Assembly: GCA_003820635.1 (NCBI GenBank)
Contig: RPOS01000046.1
Location: forward strand, 1 to 20,932
Source: Verrucomicrobiaceae bacterium
Lineage (GTDB): Bacteria; Verrucomicrobiota; Verrucomicrobiae; Verrucomicrobiales; Akkermansiaceae
Length of the DNA stretch: 20,932 nucleotides
Reading direction: 5' to 3'
Shown: positions 1 through 7,573 of the stretch, in pieces
How the letters are laid out: each line of letters opens with the position of its first letter
Position numbering within the stretch: position 1 is the first letter of the stretch
Translations under genes and position numbers: made by a program
The notes under the pieces: generated by a model
Told to the model about the DNA's origin: nothing
The model's database searches: none
What the model saw: the letters and a program-made list of their open reading frames with translations, nothing else

Positions 1-110
1 AAAAACCGGGGAATGGTGCCCAGGATCTTGCCCTGGGTGCCCTTGCCTGAGCCGGGTGCTCCAAGAAAGATGAATGCGGGGTTTCTTTGAAATTTCTCGG
101 TGGGAGTCAT
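1..110 (-). CDS. adk: Adenylate kinase, N-terminal part (runs off left edge)
   Basis: Reading leftward from the ATG at 110-108, 36 codons are visible before the window ends. Residues 14-26 form a textbook P-loop of the adenylate kinase type (FIFLGAPGSGKGTQ), which binds ATP phosphates. Adenylate kinase interconverts ATP + AMP and 2 ADP in the cytoplasm. The family usually starts within a few residues of this loop; here there is a 12-residue lead. The rest of the protein, including the LID and AMP-binding regions, lies outside the window. The gene is divergent from the hydrolase gene at 256. No Shine-Dalgarno sequence precedes the start. Another P-loop nucleoside monophosphate kinase is possible, but GAPGSGKGTQ is strongly typical of Adk. 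Confidence 0.88.
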   Translation of the reverse strand, partial: MTPTEKFQRNPAFIFLGAPGSGKGTQGKILGTIPRF

Positions 111-163
111 TGGAAAGTCGGCAACCTATGGAGGCCCGGCCAGCGCGGCAAGTATCAAGTCAT

Positions 164-188
164 CCCGGGATTTCCTCTGGAAACCGGG
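164..188. promoter_or_regulatory. Imperfect palindrome in the adk/hydrolase divergent gap
   Basis: The 145-base gap between the divergent starts at 110 and 256 holds a two-part dyad. CCCGG (164-168) pairs with CCGGG (184-188), and TTTCC (171-175) pairs with GGAAA (179-183), around a TCT loop, with a 2-base bulge (GA) on the left arm. It could be an operator between two divergent promoters or a hairpin in the leader of the rightward transcript. I could not pick out a convincing -35/-10 pair on either strand, so its role is inferred only from its place. Confidence 0.3.
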
Positions 189-255
189 CCTGCCGAGCTC
201 GCGATTCACCGCCGAAACGCTTGCGGGACATCGTTTCACTCCGCAAGCTCGCCGG

Positions 256-1035
256 GTGATCCGGTTTGCGGTGCTTGGCAGTGGCAGTGGTGGAAACTCG
301 GCAGTGGTCGAGTGCGGCGGCGTGCGCCTGCTCATCGATGCCGGCCTGAGCGCCAAGCAGCTTTGCCTGCGCCTCGCACAGCTCGGCATCCAGCCGGAAA
401 ATCTCGACGGCATCCTGCTCACCCACGAACACGGCGATCACGTGAAGGGCCTCAAGGTTTTCCTCAAAAAACATCCCGTGCCGGTGTTTGCCACGCCCGC
501 CACGCGCAAGGTCATTCAGATCCAGGGCATCGAGGGCGGGACTTGGAAAACCTTTGAAACCGCCCAAACCTTCAGCATCGGCGCGGCCGTGATCCAGAGC
601 TTCACCGTGCACCACGATGCCGTGGATCCGGTGGGCTTCGTCATATCCCACAACTCGCGCCAACTCGGCGTCGTCTCCGACGTCGGCCACGTCACCCGCA
701 GCATGATCGAGCGCCTGCGCGGACTGCACGGATTGTTTGTCGAGGCAAACTACGAGGATCACCTTTTAGAAGCCGACACCAAGCGGCCATGGCAGACCAA
801 GCAGCGCATCAGCTCGCGCCACGGGCATTTGTCAAACGATCAGGTCGCCGAGCTCATCCGCGAGATCGCCCACCCGGAGCTCGGGCGCGTGGTGCTCGGG
901 CACTTGAGCTCGGACTGCAACAAGCCGGACATCATTCTAACCCGGCTGCGCGCATGCCTGACGGAAATGGGCCACCACCACGTGGGCCTGCACTGCGCCT
1001 GCCAGGAAGAACCGACGGAATGGTTTGAACTTTGA
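256..1035 (+). CDS. MBL-fold metallohydrolase, YycJ/WalJ-like
   Basis: This is a 259-aa cytoplasmic metallo-beta-lactamase-fold hydrolase. The N-terminus (residues 5-15, VLGSGSGGNS) matches the beta-strand and glycine turn that open YycJ-type proteins. HEHGDH at 57-62 is the dinuclear zinc motif. His119/His120, Asp142, and the later His191 and His216 are candidates for the remaining ligands. YycJ/WalJ homologues of about 265 aa are thought to be exonucleases linked to DNA repair or cell-wall control; the exact substrate here is not known. I chose the GTG at 256 because the family begins right there. The frame stays open back to 100, but that would run over the adk start and add 52 residues unlike the family. 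Its stop touches the next gene, nadC, suggesting co-transcription. Confidence 0.83.
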   Translation: MIRFAVLGSGSGGNSAVVECGGVRLLIDAGLSAKQLCLRLAQLGIQPENLDGILLTHEHGDHVKGLKVFLKKHPVPVFATPATRKVIQIQGIEGGTWKTFETAQTFSIGAAVIQSFTVHHDAVDPVGFVISHNSRQLGVVSDVGHVTRSMIERLRGLHGLFVEANYEDHLLEADTKRPWQTKQRISSRHGHLSNDQVAELIREIAHPELGRVVLGHLSSDCNKPDIILTRLRACLTEMGHHHVGLHCACQEEPTEWFEL

Positions 1036-1040
1036 ATCCA

Positions 1041-1898
1041 ATGACCGATCACACCGAAATGCTTATCGAGCTCGCCCTGTCCGAGGACATCGGCGGCGGC
1101 GATGTGACCTCGCTTTATTTCATCCCGGAGGAGCGCCGGGCGAGGGCCTTTGTGGCGGCACGGCGGGAAGGTGTGGTTTCCGGCATGGAAATCGCGGCGC
1201 GGGTATTTTCAAAAGTCGATCCCACACTGGAGGTGGAGGTTCTCATCCCGGATGGCAGCCGCGTTTGCGAAGGGGCGCTGTTGATCCGCGTGGAAGGTAG
1301 TGCGCGTTCGATTCTAACAGCGGAGCGCACCGCACTCAATTTCCTCCAGCGCCTCAGCGGCGTGGCTACGCTCACCGCCGCTTATGTCGAGGCAATCAAG
1401 GGCACCTCCGCCCGCATTCTCGACACCCGCAAGACCACTCCCGGCTACCGCCTGCTGGAGAAACAGGCGGTCCTGCACGGCGGCGGCGTGAATCACCGCA
1501 TGGGCCTCTACGACCGCGCGATGGTGAAGGACAACCACCTCGTGGCCGAAGGCGGGCCGGCTGCGATCCAAGCTGCGATCCGGCGCGTGAAGGCCGAGCG
1601 GCCGACCGTCGAAGTGGAACTGGAGGCGGATGAAATCGGCCAAGTGCAGGCATTTCTCAGAATGGAGGGCGTCGATCACATCCTGCTGGACAACATGACT
1701 CTGGAAGAACTGTGCGAGGCCGTGACCGCACGTGGCGAGAGAGGCACGCCAATGCTCGAAGCCAGCGGCGGAGTGAATCTGCAAACCGTGCGCGAGATCG
1801 CGGAAACCGGTGTCGATTTCATATCCGTTGGCGCTCTCACCCACTCCGCGCCGGCGCTCGATATCGGCCTGGATTTCACACCGATCTGTCATGAGTGA
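1041..1898 (+). CDS. nadC: Nicotinate-nucleotide pyrophosphorylase (carboxylating)
   Basis: The 285-aa protein has the usual length for NadC, which converts quinolinate and PRPP into nicotinate mononucleotide, CO2 and pyrophosphate in NAD synthesis. Visible signatures are DTRKTTPG (128-135), HGGGVNHR (146-153) and KDNH (163-166), which build the quinolinate/PRPP pocket. Further on come an EVELE strand, EASGG, and the C-terminal VDFISVG strand of the alpha/beta barrel. The start is uncertain: a TTG at 1032 overlaps the stop of the preceding gene and would add three residues, while the ATG at 1041 is used here. The 3' end overlaps the start of the biotin ligase by 8 bases, which suggests translational coupling. 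Pairing two cofactor genes makes functional sense. Confidence 0.93.
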   Translation: MTDHTEMLIELALSEDIGGGDVTSLYFIPEERRARAFVAARREGVVSGMEIAARVFSKVDPTLEVEVLIPDGSRVCEGALLIRVEGSARSILTAERTALNFLQRLSGVATLTAAYVEAIKGTSARILDTRKTTPGYRLLEKQAVLHGGGVNHRMGLYDRAMVKDNHLVAEGGPAAIQAAIRRVKAERPTVEVELEADEIGQVQAFLRMEGVDHILLDNMTLEELCEAVTARGERGTPMLEASGGVNLQTVREIAETGVDFISVGALTHSAPALDIGLDFTPICHE

Positions 1899-2643
1899 AG
1901 AGTTCGCCCCTGCTGCTGCGGATTTTCCAGATCCCTTCCGCCTGCTGGTTCGCGAAACGGCGGGCTCCACCAATGACGAGCTGCGCGCGCTGGCCGAAGG
2001 CGGCGCACCGGACGGACTGGTCGTGCTCGCATTGGAGCAAAGCGCCGGACGCGGGCGGCGCGGGGCGGCATGGTTTTCGCCGCCGGGAGAATCGCTCGCG
2101 TTTTCCATCCTCATCCGGCCGGATGAACCAAAAGCCTTGTGGCCGCGCCTCGCCCTGGCCACCGGTCTCGCCGTGGCCGAGGCCGTGGAATCGTTTGGCC
2201 CCGCCGCCGGAATCAAGTGGCCCAACGATGTCTGGATCGGTCGCCGCAAGGTGGCGGGCATCCTGGTGGAGGCCGGCAGGGACTACGTTATCATCGGCAT
2301 CGGTCTGAATGTGAGCAGCACCCGGTTTCCGCCGGAAGTCGCGGAAATCGCCACCTCCCTGCGCCTCGAAACCGGACTCGAACACTCGCGCCACGAAGTG
2401 CTGGCGGCCATCATCCGCAGCTTCGCCCGGCACAGCCGCGAAATCGGCAAGGACTTCGACCACCTGCTGGACTCCGTGCGCCAGCGCTGCGTGCTCACCG
2501 GCCAGCGGGTCTCGCTGACCACTTCCAACGGCCCGCGACAGGGAGTCATCGAGGGCATCGCCCCGGGCGGCGAATTGCTGCTTCGTACGGATACGGGACT
2601 GGAACGCCTGATCCAGGCCGATGAAGTGCGGATCCTCTGCTGA
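1891..2643 (+). CDS. birA: Biotin--[acetyl-CoA-carboxylase] ligase
   Basis: The 250-aa enzyme activates biotin with ATP and attaches it to the carrier domain of acetyl-CoA carboxylase. Key motifs are GSTND (25-29), the biotin-AMP loop GRGRRG (53-58), KWPNDV (109-114), and KVAGILVE beginning at Lys120, the usual catalytic/adenylate region. GIGLNV follows near 136-141, and a C-terminal SH3-like segment completes the fold. There is no N-terminal helix-turn-helix, so unlike E. coli BirA this is a ligase without repressor function. The ATG at 1891 lies inside the last codons of nadC in another frame, a typical coupled start. An upstream in-frame extension into nadC was rejected because the family begins near here. 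Confidence 0.92.
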   Translation: MSEEFAPAAADFPDPFRLLVRETAGSTNDELRALAEGGAPDGLVVLALEQSAGRGRRGAAWFSPPGESLAFSILIRPDEPKALWPRLALATGLAVAEAVESFGPAAGIKWPNDVWIGRRKVAGILVEAGRDYVIIGIGLNVSSTRFPPEVAEIATSLRLETGLEHSRHEVLAAIIRSFARHSREIGKDFDHLLDSVRQRCVLTGQRVSLTTSNGPRQGVIEGIAPGGELLLRTDTGLERLIQADEVRILC

Positions 2644-2692
2644 TCTGCGAAAATCCGGTTTCCATTTCAGCCACGCACGCCAGACTGGCGGC

Positions 2693-3133
2693 ATGAAACT
2701 CCCCAGTTGGTTCTGGCTTCCGGTGATCACCCTCGCACTTGCGGGCTGCTCGCTCTTCGGTCCGAAAAAGGCGGATTCCCCTGCCGAAACACCCGAAACG
2801 GCAGCGCCGAAACTCGTCGGCCGCATCGCCTCGATCCCGGCGGACAAACGTTTCGTGCTGATTCAAAGTTACGGCAGCTGGAAAATCGAGCCGGGCACGA
2901 TTTTAACCACCCGCGGGCCCGACGAAAGCACAGCCAACCTGCTCGTCACGGGCGAATCCCTCGGCCACTTCGCCGCCGCTGACCTCCAATCCGGGACGGT
3001 CGAAATCGGCGATGCGGTGTATTCCCAGCACATTCCCAAACCTCCCTCCGCCCCCGCTGACATCCAAACCGTGCCGGAACTCCCTGAAAATCAGCAGAAA
3101 GTTGAAACTGAAAAAGTTCAAAAAAATAATTAA
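2693..3133 (+). CDS. Small lipoprotein, function unknown
   Basis: This is a 146-aa protein with a clear lipoprotein signal: Lys2, a hydrophobic stretch (residues 6-17), and the lipobox LAGC with the lipidated Cys at 19. The mature part has a Pro/Ala/Glu-rich linker. A small beta-rich domain follows (about 40-115), with strands such as RFVLIQSYGSW and an IEPGTIL turn, resembling an SH3-like or OB-like barrel. The C-terminal tail is polar and Lys/Glu/Gln-rich. I do not recognise a named family. It begins 49 bases after the biotin ligase and may be the last gene of that transcript, because an AT-rich intergenic region follows. It is probably anchored in the outer or inner membrane facing the periplasm. 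Confidence 0.75.
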   Translation: MKLPSWFWLPVITLALAGCSLFGPKKADSPAETPETAAPKLVGRIASIPADKRFVLIQSYGSWKIEPGTILTTRGPDESTANLLVTGESLGHFAAADLQSGTVEIGDAVYSQHIPKPPSAPADIQTVPELPENQQKVETEKVQKNN

Positions 3134-3326
3134 GATTTAAAGAATTCTTTTCTTTTAAAACCTCTTTGATTTGCGTATTTTCAAAAAGTCCCGAGCAGCA
3201 CAGACGTTGAACTAAAAAATAATTCATTTTAGGGTTGATAAATATCCGGCTTTCCGGGTAGCCTCTCAACCGCAATGGCTGTGCCCCCTTACATGTCCCG
3301 AAACATGAACACTACAACCAGCCATA
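3134..3326 (+). promoter_or_regulatory. AT-rich intergenic region with candidate marR promoters
   Basis: This 193-base gap is much richer in A+T than its surroundings. Right after the lipoprotein stop lies the palindrome AAAGAATTCTTT (3139-3150), followed by T-rich sequence, a weak candidate for the end of the upstream transcript. Two promoter-like pairs are visible: TTGAAC (3207-3212) with TAGGGT (3230-3235) at 17 bases, and TTGATA (3235-3240) with TAGCCT (3259-3264) at 18 bases. The -10 elements fit only a loose TAnnnT pattern. A short dyad CATGT-N6-ACATG (3292-3307) sits just upstream of the MarR start and could be its own operator. All of this is inference from pattern. Confidence 0.35.
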
Positions 3327-3782
3327 ATGAAAACCATGAACGCCACGGGCGCTTCGGTGAAAGCCGACGCGGATCGTCTTGCTGACTTCGTCCTGTTTAC
3401 CCAGCGGAGCTGCATCCTCAACCTGTCCACCGAACTCAACAAAGGCAACGTCTCGTTTCCACAGTTCTTCCTGCTGACCTACCTCTCTAGCGAGGATTAT
3501 CTGACGATGTCGGATATCGCCAAGAAAATGGGTCATTCGACCGCGGCCGCCACCGGTCTGGTCGATCGTCTGGAGAAACTGGCCTATGTCGAGCGTATCC
3601 ACGCCGCCGAAGATCGTCGCAAGATCATGGTGCGCATCACCGCGAAGGGAGTCGAACTCGTTTCCAAGATGCGCAAGGAGATCGCGAGCGACCTTGCCGG
3701 AATCCTGGCCGGCATGGACGAAGACCAGGCTGAAGCCGTCGAGCACACGAAGCGGGCCATCCAGGGCCGTGCCATCGCGTGA
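3327..3782 (+). CDS. MarR-family transcriptional regulator
   Basis: This 151-aa winged-helix regulator should bind DNA as a dimer. After an N-terminal helical region (about 15-55) comes the helix-turn-helix LTMSDIAKKMGHSTAAATGLVD (about 59-80). RLEKLAYVER follows, and the wing carries the conserved DRRK (96-99) and ITAKG turn typical of MarR. C-terminal helices (110-145) complete the dimer interface. No Cys cluster or obvious ligand site marks its signal. The start at 3327 is one of two close ATGs (the other at 3336). A dyad just upstream hints at autoregulation. The downstream pgeF-ispE pair is separated by a strong hairpin, so it may or may not share the transcript. Confidence 0.9.
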   Translation: MKTMNATGASVKADADRLADFVLFTQRSCILNLSTELNKGNVSFPQFFLLTYLSSEDYLTMSDIAKKMGHSTAAATGLVDRLEKLAYVERIHAAEDRRKIMVRITAKGVELVSKMRKEIASDLAGILAGMDEDQAEAVEHTKRAIQGRAIA

Positions 3783-3834
3783 TCGCAGGGAAAACCACCT
3801 GATCCGCCAGATCCCACTTGGCGAATCCCACCCG

Positions 3835-3865
3835 CCTCCGTCACCATCCCCCCCGGTGACGGAGG
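3835..3865 (+). terminator. Perfect 11-bp hairpin between marR and pgeF
   Basis: CCTCCGTCACC (3835-3845) is followed by a 9-base C-rich loop and its exact reverse complement GGTGACGGAGG (3855-3865). The stem is very stable and begins 52 bases after the marR stop. No run of T follows on the + strand, so it is not a canonical intrinsic terminator. The GTG used as the pgeF start (3856-3858) lies inside the right arm. The element could therefore terminate marR, stabilise its 3' end, or mask the pgeF start. It is perfect by eye; its role is inferred. Confidence 0.5.
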
Positions 3866-4539
3866 CGTTCCCATTTCTGGATGCAATCAATGCGCTGCCC
3901 GGCGTGCGTGCCGGGTGGATCGAGCGCGTGCCGGACCTGCCAATCACCGGCGACCGCGACGAGGCGATGCGGCAGTTGCGGCCGTTTCATGAGGCGGCGA
4001 TCACCCGCTTCGCGGCAAATGCCAGCAGCTGGTGGCGCGCCGAGCAGGTGCATGGAAATGCCGTGGCCCTGGTGCCGGGCAGCCCACAAAGCCTCGCGCC
4101 GGATGGCCTGCCCGTCGTGCCCGGCGTGGATGGCTTGATCACCGCCGGGCACGGTGTGGTGCTGGCGATTTACGTGGCCGATTGCGGGGCGCTCTGGCTG
4201 GCGGACCGGAAAAGCGGCGCGATCGGCTTGCTGCATTCCGGCAAGAAGGGCACGGAGTCGGAGATTTTGGACAAAGCGCTCGACCAAATGGCGGAAAACT
4301 TCGGCACCCGCCCGCAGGACGTGACCGCGGTGCTTGGCCCGTGCATCCGCCCGCCGGACTACGAGGTGGATTTCGCCGCCGAGATCGGGCGTCAGGCAGT
4401 CCGCGCCGGAGTGGGAAATTTCATCGACTGCGGGCTCAATACCGCGTCAGATTCCGTGCGGTTTTACAGCTACCGCAAGGAGCTTGGGAAAACCGGCCGC
4501 ATGATGGCCTTGATTGTCCGCGATGATTCCCCGCCATGA
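3856..4539 (+). CDS. pgeF: Polyphenol oxidase/laccase-domain family protein (YfiH-like)
   Basis: The 227-aa protein belongs to the YfiH/PgeF family (Cu-oxidase_4 fold). In E. coli the protein corrects misincorporated amino acids in peptidoglycan precursors; homologues also act on purine nucleosides. Family metal and catalytic residues are seen in order: QVHGN near residue 60, VADCG near 110, LLHSG near 125, and LGPCIRPPDYEV near 155. The usual GWRG after the histidine is GKKG here. No in-frame ATG occurs before homology begins, so the GTG at 3856 is the best start, though it sits in the arm of a hairpin. The frame extends back into marR only as a shadow. The stop overlaps the ispE start as ATGA, so the two are translationally coupled. 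Confidence 0.85.
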   Translation: MTEAFPFLDAINALPGVRAGWIERVPDLPITGDRDEAMRQLRPFHEAAITRFAANASSWWRAEQVHGNAVALVPGSPQSLAPDGLPVVPGVDGLITAGHGVVLAIYVADCGALWLADRKSGAIGLLHSGKKGTESEILDKALDQMAENFGTRPQDVTAVLGPCIRPPDYEVDFAAEIGRQAVRAGVGNFIDCGLNTASDSVRFYSYRKELGKTGRMMALIVRDDSPP

Positions 4540-5375
4540 GCACTCTCACCCTGAAAGCCCCCGCCAAGCTCAACCTTTCGCTGCATGTCATCGGCAAGCG
4601 CGATGACGGATTCCACGAGATCGACACCCTAATGGTGAAACTGCCGGGCTTGGCGGATGAGATCGGATTCCAGAAAGCCGGCGCATTTTCATTTCACTGC
4701 GACGATTCCACACTGGCGGCCGATGAAGCCAATCTGGTGGTCAAGGCGGTGCGCGCTTACGAGGCGGCGGCCGGCATTTCCTGCAAGTTCGCCATCACTC
4801 TGAAGAAGGCGATTCCCCACGGCGCAGGCCTCGGCGGTGGCAGCAGCGACGCAGCCACCACGTTGCTCGGGCTCGACCAACTCCACGAGGGCAAACTCGG
4901 CGCGAAGCGGCTTCACGAAATCGCGGCGGCGCTGGGCTCGGACATCCCGTTTTTTCTCAAACCCGGAGCCGCCCGTTGCACCGGGCGCGGTGAAATCATC
5001 GCCAGCGTCCCCTCGCCTGCCGCGCTGCGGGTGCTGCTTCTCAAGCCCGCGTTTGGGGTGCCCACGCCGGATGCTTACGGCCGCTGGGGCGGATCGAAGG
5101 AACTCCCGGGCATCCTCTATGCCACGCAGGACATTGAGGGCACCGGGTTGGTCAACGACCTGGAGCGCCCGGTATTCGAAAAGCACCGTTTCCTGGCAGA
5201 ACTCAAACAATGGCTGCTGACACGCGACGAATGCGCCGCCGCGCTGCTGGCGGGGTCCGGCTCCACCATGTTTGCCGTGCTCCGCGAGGAAGCCGACGCC
5301 GCCGCACTGGCCAAGGCCGCCCGCCAGGAACTCGATCCCGGGCTCTGGCATTGGGCGGGAAAAACCGGCGCGTGA
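4536..5375 (+). CDS. ispE: 4-diphosphocytidyl-2-C-methyl-D-erythritol kinase
   Basis: The 279-aa GHMP kinase phosphorylates CDP-ME in the non-mevalonate isoprenoid pathway, so the host uses MEP-type isoprenoid synthesis. The N-terminus KAPAKLNLSL places the catalytic Lys at 11. The ATP loop is PHGAGLGGGSSDAA (94-107), the conserved ALGSDIPFF supplies the catalytic Asp136, and GSGST near 246-250 is the third GHMP motif. Length matches the family. The start overlaps the pgeF stop by four bases, with no separate ribosome site. The gene directly after it is a decayed glycosyl hydrolase-like remnant. Confidence 0.94.
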   Translation: MSTLTLKAPAKLNLSLHVIGKRDDGFHEIDTLMVKLPGLADEIGFQKAGAFSFHCDDSTLAADEANLVVKAVRAYEAAAGISCKFAITLKKAIPHGAGLGGGSSDAATTLLGLDQLHEGKLGAKRLHEIAAALGSDIPFFLKPGAARCTGRGEIIASVPSPAALRVLLLKPAFGVPTPDAYGRWGGSKELPGILYATQDIEGTGLVNDLERPVFEKHRFLAELKQWLLTRDECAAALLAGSGSTMFAVLREEADAAALAKAARQELDPGLWHWAGKTGA

Positions 5376-5426
5376 AATGGTGCTACCAGCGCACGGCTCA
5401 TTCCTGCCAGATCTTGCGATAAACCG

Positions 5427-6026
5427 TCGGCGGCCAATCACAGCGTCGGCCATTTTATCTTCGATTGGTATCATGATGATGACGGGCCGTTCCTTTCCCG
5501 TGCGCTCGATGAGGGCTTCCTTGGCGCGCCGAATCCGAAGGGCCTGCGCTTCTCGCTGATGTGGGTGAACCACGACTGGCTCGACATCTTTCCCGCCCGG
5601 CCCGATGCCGCGCCGGAGAAATTGTATCCGGGCCCGGTGACTCCGGAAACGCTCGACCGCATCGCCGCCCATGCCTGCGAGCGCTATTTCTCGCATCCGC
5701 ACTACTTCAGGATCGGCGGCCTGCCCTATTTCTCGATGTATGAAGCCGCACTTGATGCCTGCCCGATTCCGGTTTTCCCGAACGTGTCGATGGGCTGGAA
5801 CCCCGGCGCCCGCACCGATCCCTCGCTGCCGTGGGATCTGAGCGCCGATGATCCGTTTTCCAACGTGCTGCGCAACAACACGCCCGAGGCCTTTGAAAAT
5901 GCCATCCGCCGCGCACTCGACGTGGTGGCTCCGGTGGCGGGTGAAACGATGGTCACCATCAACGCGTGGAACGAATGGACCGAGGGAAGCTATCTCGAAC
6001 CGGACACCGTTCACGGCATGGCCTAA
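5427..6026 (+). pseudogene. Remnant of a WbsX / GH99-like glycan-processing gene
   Basis: Translation in this frame gives sequence strongly like the WbsX (glycosyltransferase WbsX / GH99-like) TIM-barrel family: HFIFDWY, MWVNHDWLDI, HPHYFRIGGLPYFSMYE, FPNVSMGWNPGARTD and the C-terminal NAWNEWTEGSYLEPDT. The usual first part of the protein is missing: the frame is open back to 5376 but has no family-like sequence before 5427 and no ATG until 5559. Between PYFSMYE and FPNVSMGW the family normally has around a hundred more residues; here only a dozen remain, in frame. The end stops at HGMA, where relatives continue with a last helix. I read this as a pseudogene with several deletions. A short expressed protein from the ATG at 5559 is possible but unlikely to be active. 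Confidence 0.72.
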
Positions 6027-6039
6027 TCCGGCGCGCCAC

Positions 6040-7431
6040 TCAGGGCACCAAGGATTGATCGCGGTAGGTTCCGGCGGGCACGGTCCTGGTTTCCGTGCCG
6101 GAGTTGGTCACTTGCACATCGTTCTCGATGACGACGCCCGGCGCGAAGCGGACGGGACCGCTGACCTTGAGGCTGCCGCAGCCGATGAGGCTCGGCACAC
6201 CGAGCGATTCGATGGAATCGACGAGTTTGTATTCGTCCGAGAGGGCAATGACGGGGGGCTTGCCCTGCCGCGAGGCGTGCAGGCGGACCTGGCCGTTTTC
6301 GAGAACCTCGTAAGCGTCCGAGCGCAGGGCGAGAAGGTCGCCGGTGGTTTTCACCGGGGCGAAACGGCTGCGCGGCACGTCGATGGCGGTGGATCCGTCA
6401 AAACACTCGATCGCCGCGCCCATCGCGCTTTCAAGCTGGATCACGGGCGTGGATTTCTTGTCGCGCGGATCGACGGTCTTGTTGTTGCGGATCATCGGCA
6501 ACGGCAGCACGCCATCGTCCGCTGCGAGTTGTTCTTTCAATAGATCGAGGCGCAGCCAGAGACTGTTGGTGTTGAAGTATTGGTGGCGGTCGATGTCTTG
6601 GAATGCATCGAGATCGGCGTCCGGGCATTGGGCCACCTCGCGGAGAAGCAGGCGTCCATCCGCCTTTCGTTTCGCAAGGTGGCCACCCTTGCGGTCGGCG
6701 GCGGTGCGGCGTGTCACTTCCATGAGAAACGGCGCGCCGGAATCCGCGAAGTGTCGCAGGATGGCGGGATCCAGAATCGCTCCGAGGTTGTCCGAGTTGG
6801 AAACAAAAGCATATCTAACACCCTCGGCGAGCAGGCGGTCGAGCCAACCGCTGCCGACGAGTGCCGGGTAAAGATCGCCGTGACCGGGCGGGCACCATTC
6901 AAGTGTGGGATCGGCCGGCCAGCAGACCGGTTCCATGGTCGCAGCATCGATCTTGGGAATCTGGTTTTGCATCAACTCCACCTCGGCGGCATCCGCCAGA
7001 CCCTCGCCGCGATAGCGCTGGAGATGGGCCAGTGTGTCCCCGCTGGTGCTGAAGCTGTTCATCAAAAGCAGACGGACGGGCGCGCCGCTGGTTTTGCGAA
7101 GGTCGAGGATCTGGCGCACCATCAGATCGAGGAAATTCACGCCATCGCGCACGGCGAGCAGGCTTTTAGGCCCCTGCAGGCCCATGCTGGTGCCCAGACC
7201 GCCATTGAGCTTGATGACGACGGCTTGCGCGAGCAATGCGGCGTCCGCCGGGACCACACCGGCCAGACTTTCCAGTGAAGCCAGGCCCGTTGCGGGCGCG
7301 ATGCATTCCTCGGGGATCATGCCGCTTTCATTCCGCAGCAGGGATTCGTAATTCCGGCGGAAGGCGCGGATCGCGGCGTCTCCCATCCCGGCGGCGGTCA
7401 TTTTTTGTTCGAAAGCGGCGAAGTTTCCCAT
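6040..7431 (-). CDS. UTP--glucose-1-phosphate uridylyltransferase, eukaryote-type (UDPGP family)
   Basis: The 463-aa enzyme makes UDP-glucose from UTP and glucose-1-phosphate. It belongs to the large UDPGP family typical of eukaryotic UGP, not the small bacterial GalU family. Visible motifs are the nucleotide loop KLNGGLGTSMG (74-84) with GPKS (87-90), LMNSFST (123-129), PPGHGDLYP (181-189), NSDNLGA (212-218), FNTNSLW (286-292) and Lys361 in the FAPVKTT segment. The C-terminus (about 400-463) looks like the left-handed beta-helix tail with a VVIENDV-type repeat. I chose the ATG at 7431; the frame is open much further upstream but only as a shadow of hisA. It is divergent from hisA and ends 13 bases from the WbsX remnant. 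UDP-glucose serves glycogen and surface polysaccharides. Confidence 0.92.
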   Translation of the reverse strand: MGNFAAFEQKMTAAGMGDAAIRAFRRNYESLLRNESGMIPEECIAPATGLASLESLAGVVPADAALLAQAVVIKLNGGLGTSMGLQGPKSLLAVRDGVNFLDLMVRQILDLRKTSGAPVRLLLMNSFSTSGDTLAHLQRYRGEGLADAAEVELMQNQIPKIDAATMEPVCWPADPTLEWCPPGHGDLYPALVGSGWLDRLLAEGVRYAFVSNSDNLGAILDPAILRHFADSGAPFLMEVTRRTAADRKGGHLAKRKADGRLLLREVAQCPDADLDAFQDIDRHQYFNTNSLWLRLDLLKEQLAADDGVLPLPMIRNNKTVDPRDKKSTPVIQLESAMGAAIECFDGSTAIDVPRSRFAPVKTTGDLLALRSDAYEVLENGQVRLHASRQGKPPVIALSDEYKLVDSIESLGVPSLIGCGSLKVSGPVRFAPGVVIENDVQVTNSGTETRTVPAGTYRDQSLVP

Positions 7432-7536
7432 GGCAGTGTGGATTGGTGGCCGGAAAATGCCTTTCACGAGACTGCAGGTCACGCGGAAAATCAAGGAACA
7501 CAGGTGCCTCGTCCACACTGGCGCTGTAAAAAAGAA

Positions 7537-7555
7537 TGTTGGCGAGACGCCAACA
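7537..7555. repeat. Perfect 8-bp palindrome with 3-base loop (REP-like)
   Basis: TGTTGGCG (7537-7544), loop AGA, CGCCAACA (7548-7555) lies in the 142-base gap between the divergent UDP-glucose pyrophosphorylase and hisA. It ends 18 bases before the hisA ATG. The short loop and perfect arms resemble dispersed REP-type hairpins; it could also be an operator or a leader hairpin for hisA. Only one copy is seen here, so the repeat status is inference. Confidence 0.45.
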
Positions 7556-7573
7556 CTCCATGATGGTTGCGCC

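Noticed and set aside
100..255. N-terminal extension of the MBL hydrolase from position 100
   Set aside because: It would overlap the adk start and the divergent promoter gap; family homology starts exactly at the GTG at 256.
1314..2847. Long minus-strand frames opposite nadC and birA
   Set aside because: These are shadows of strongly supported genes in GC-rich DNA; no domain motifs are seen.
3292..3307. CATGT-N6-ACATG as a firm MarR operator
   Set aside because: Arms of only 5 bp are too short to claim by themselves; kept only as a note in the intergenic entry.
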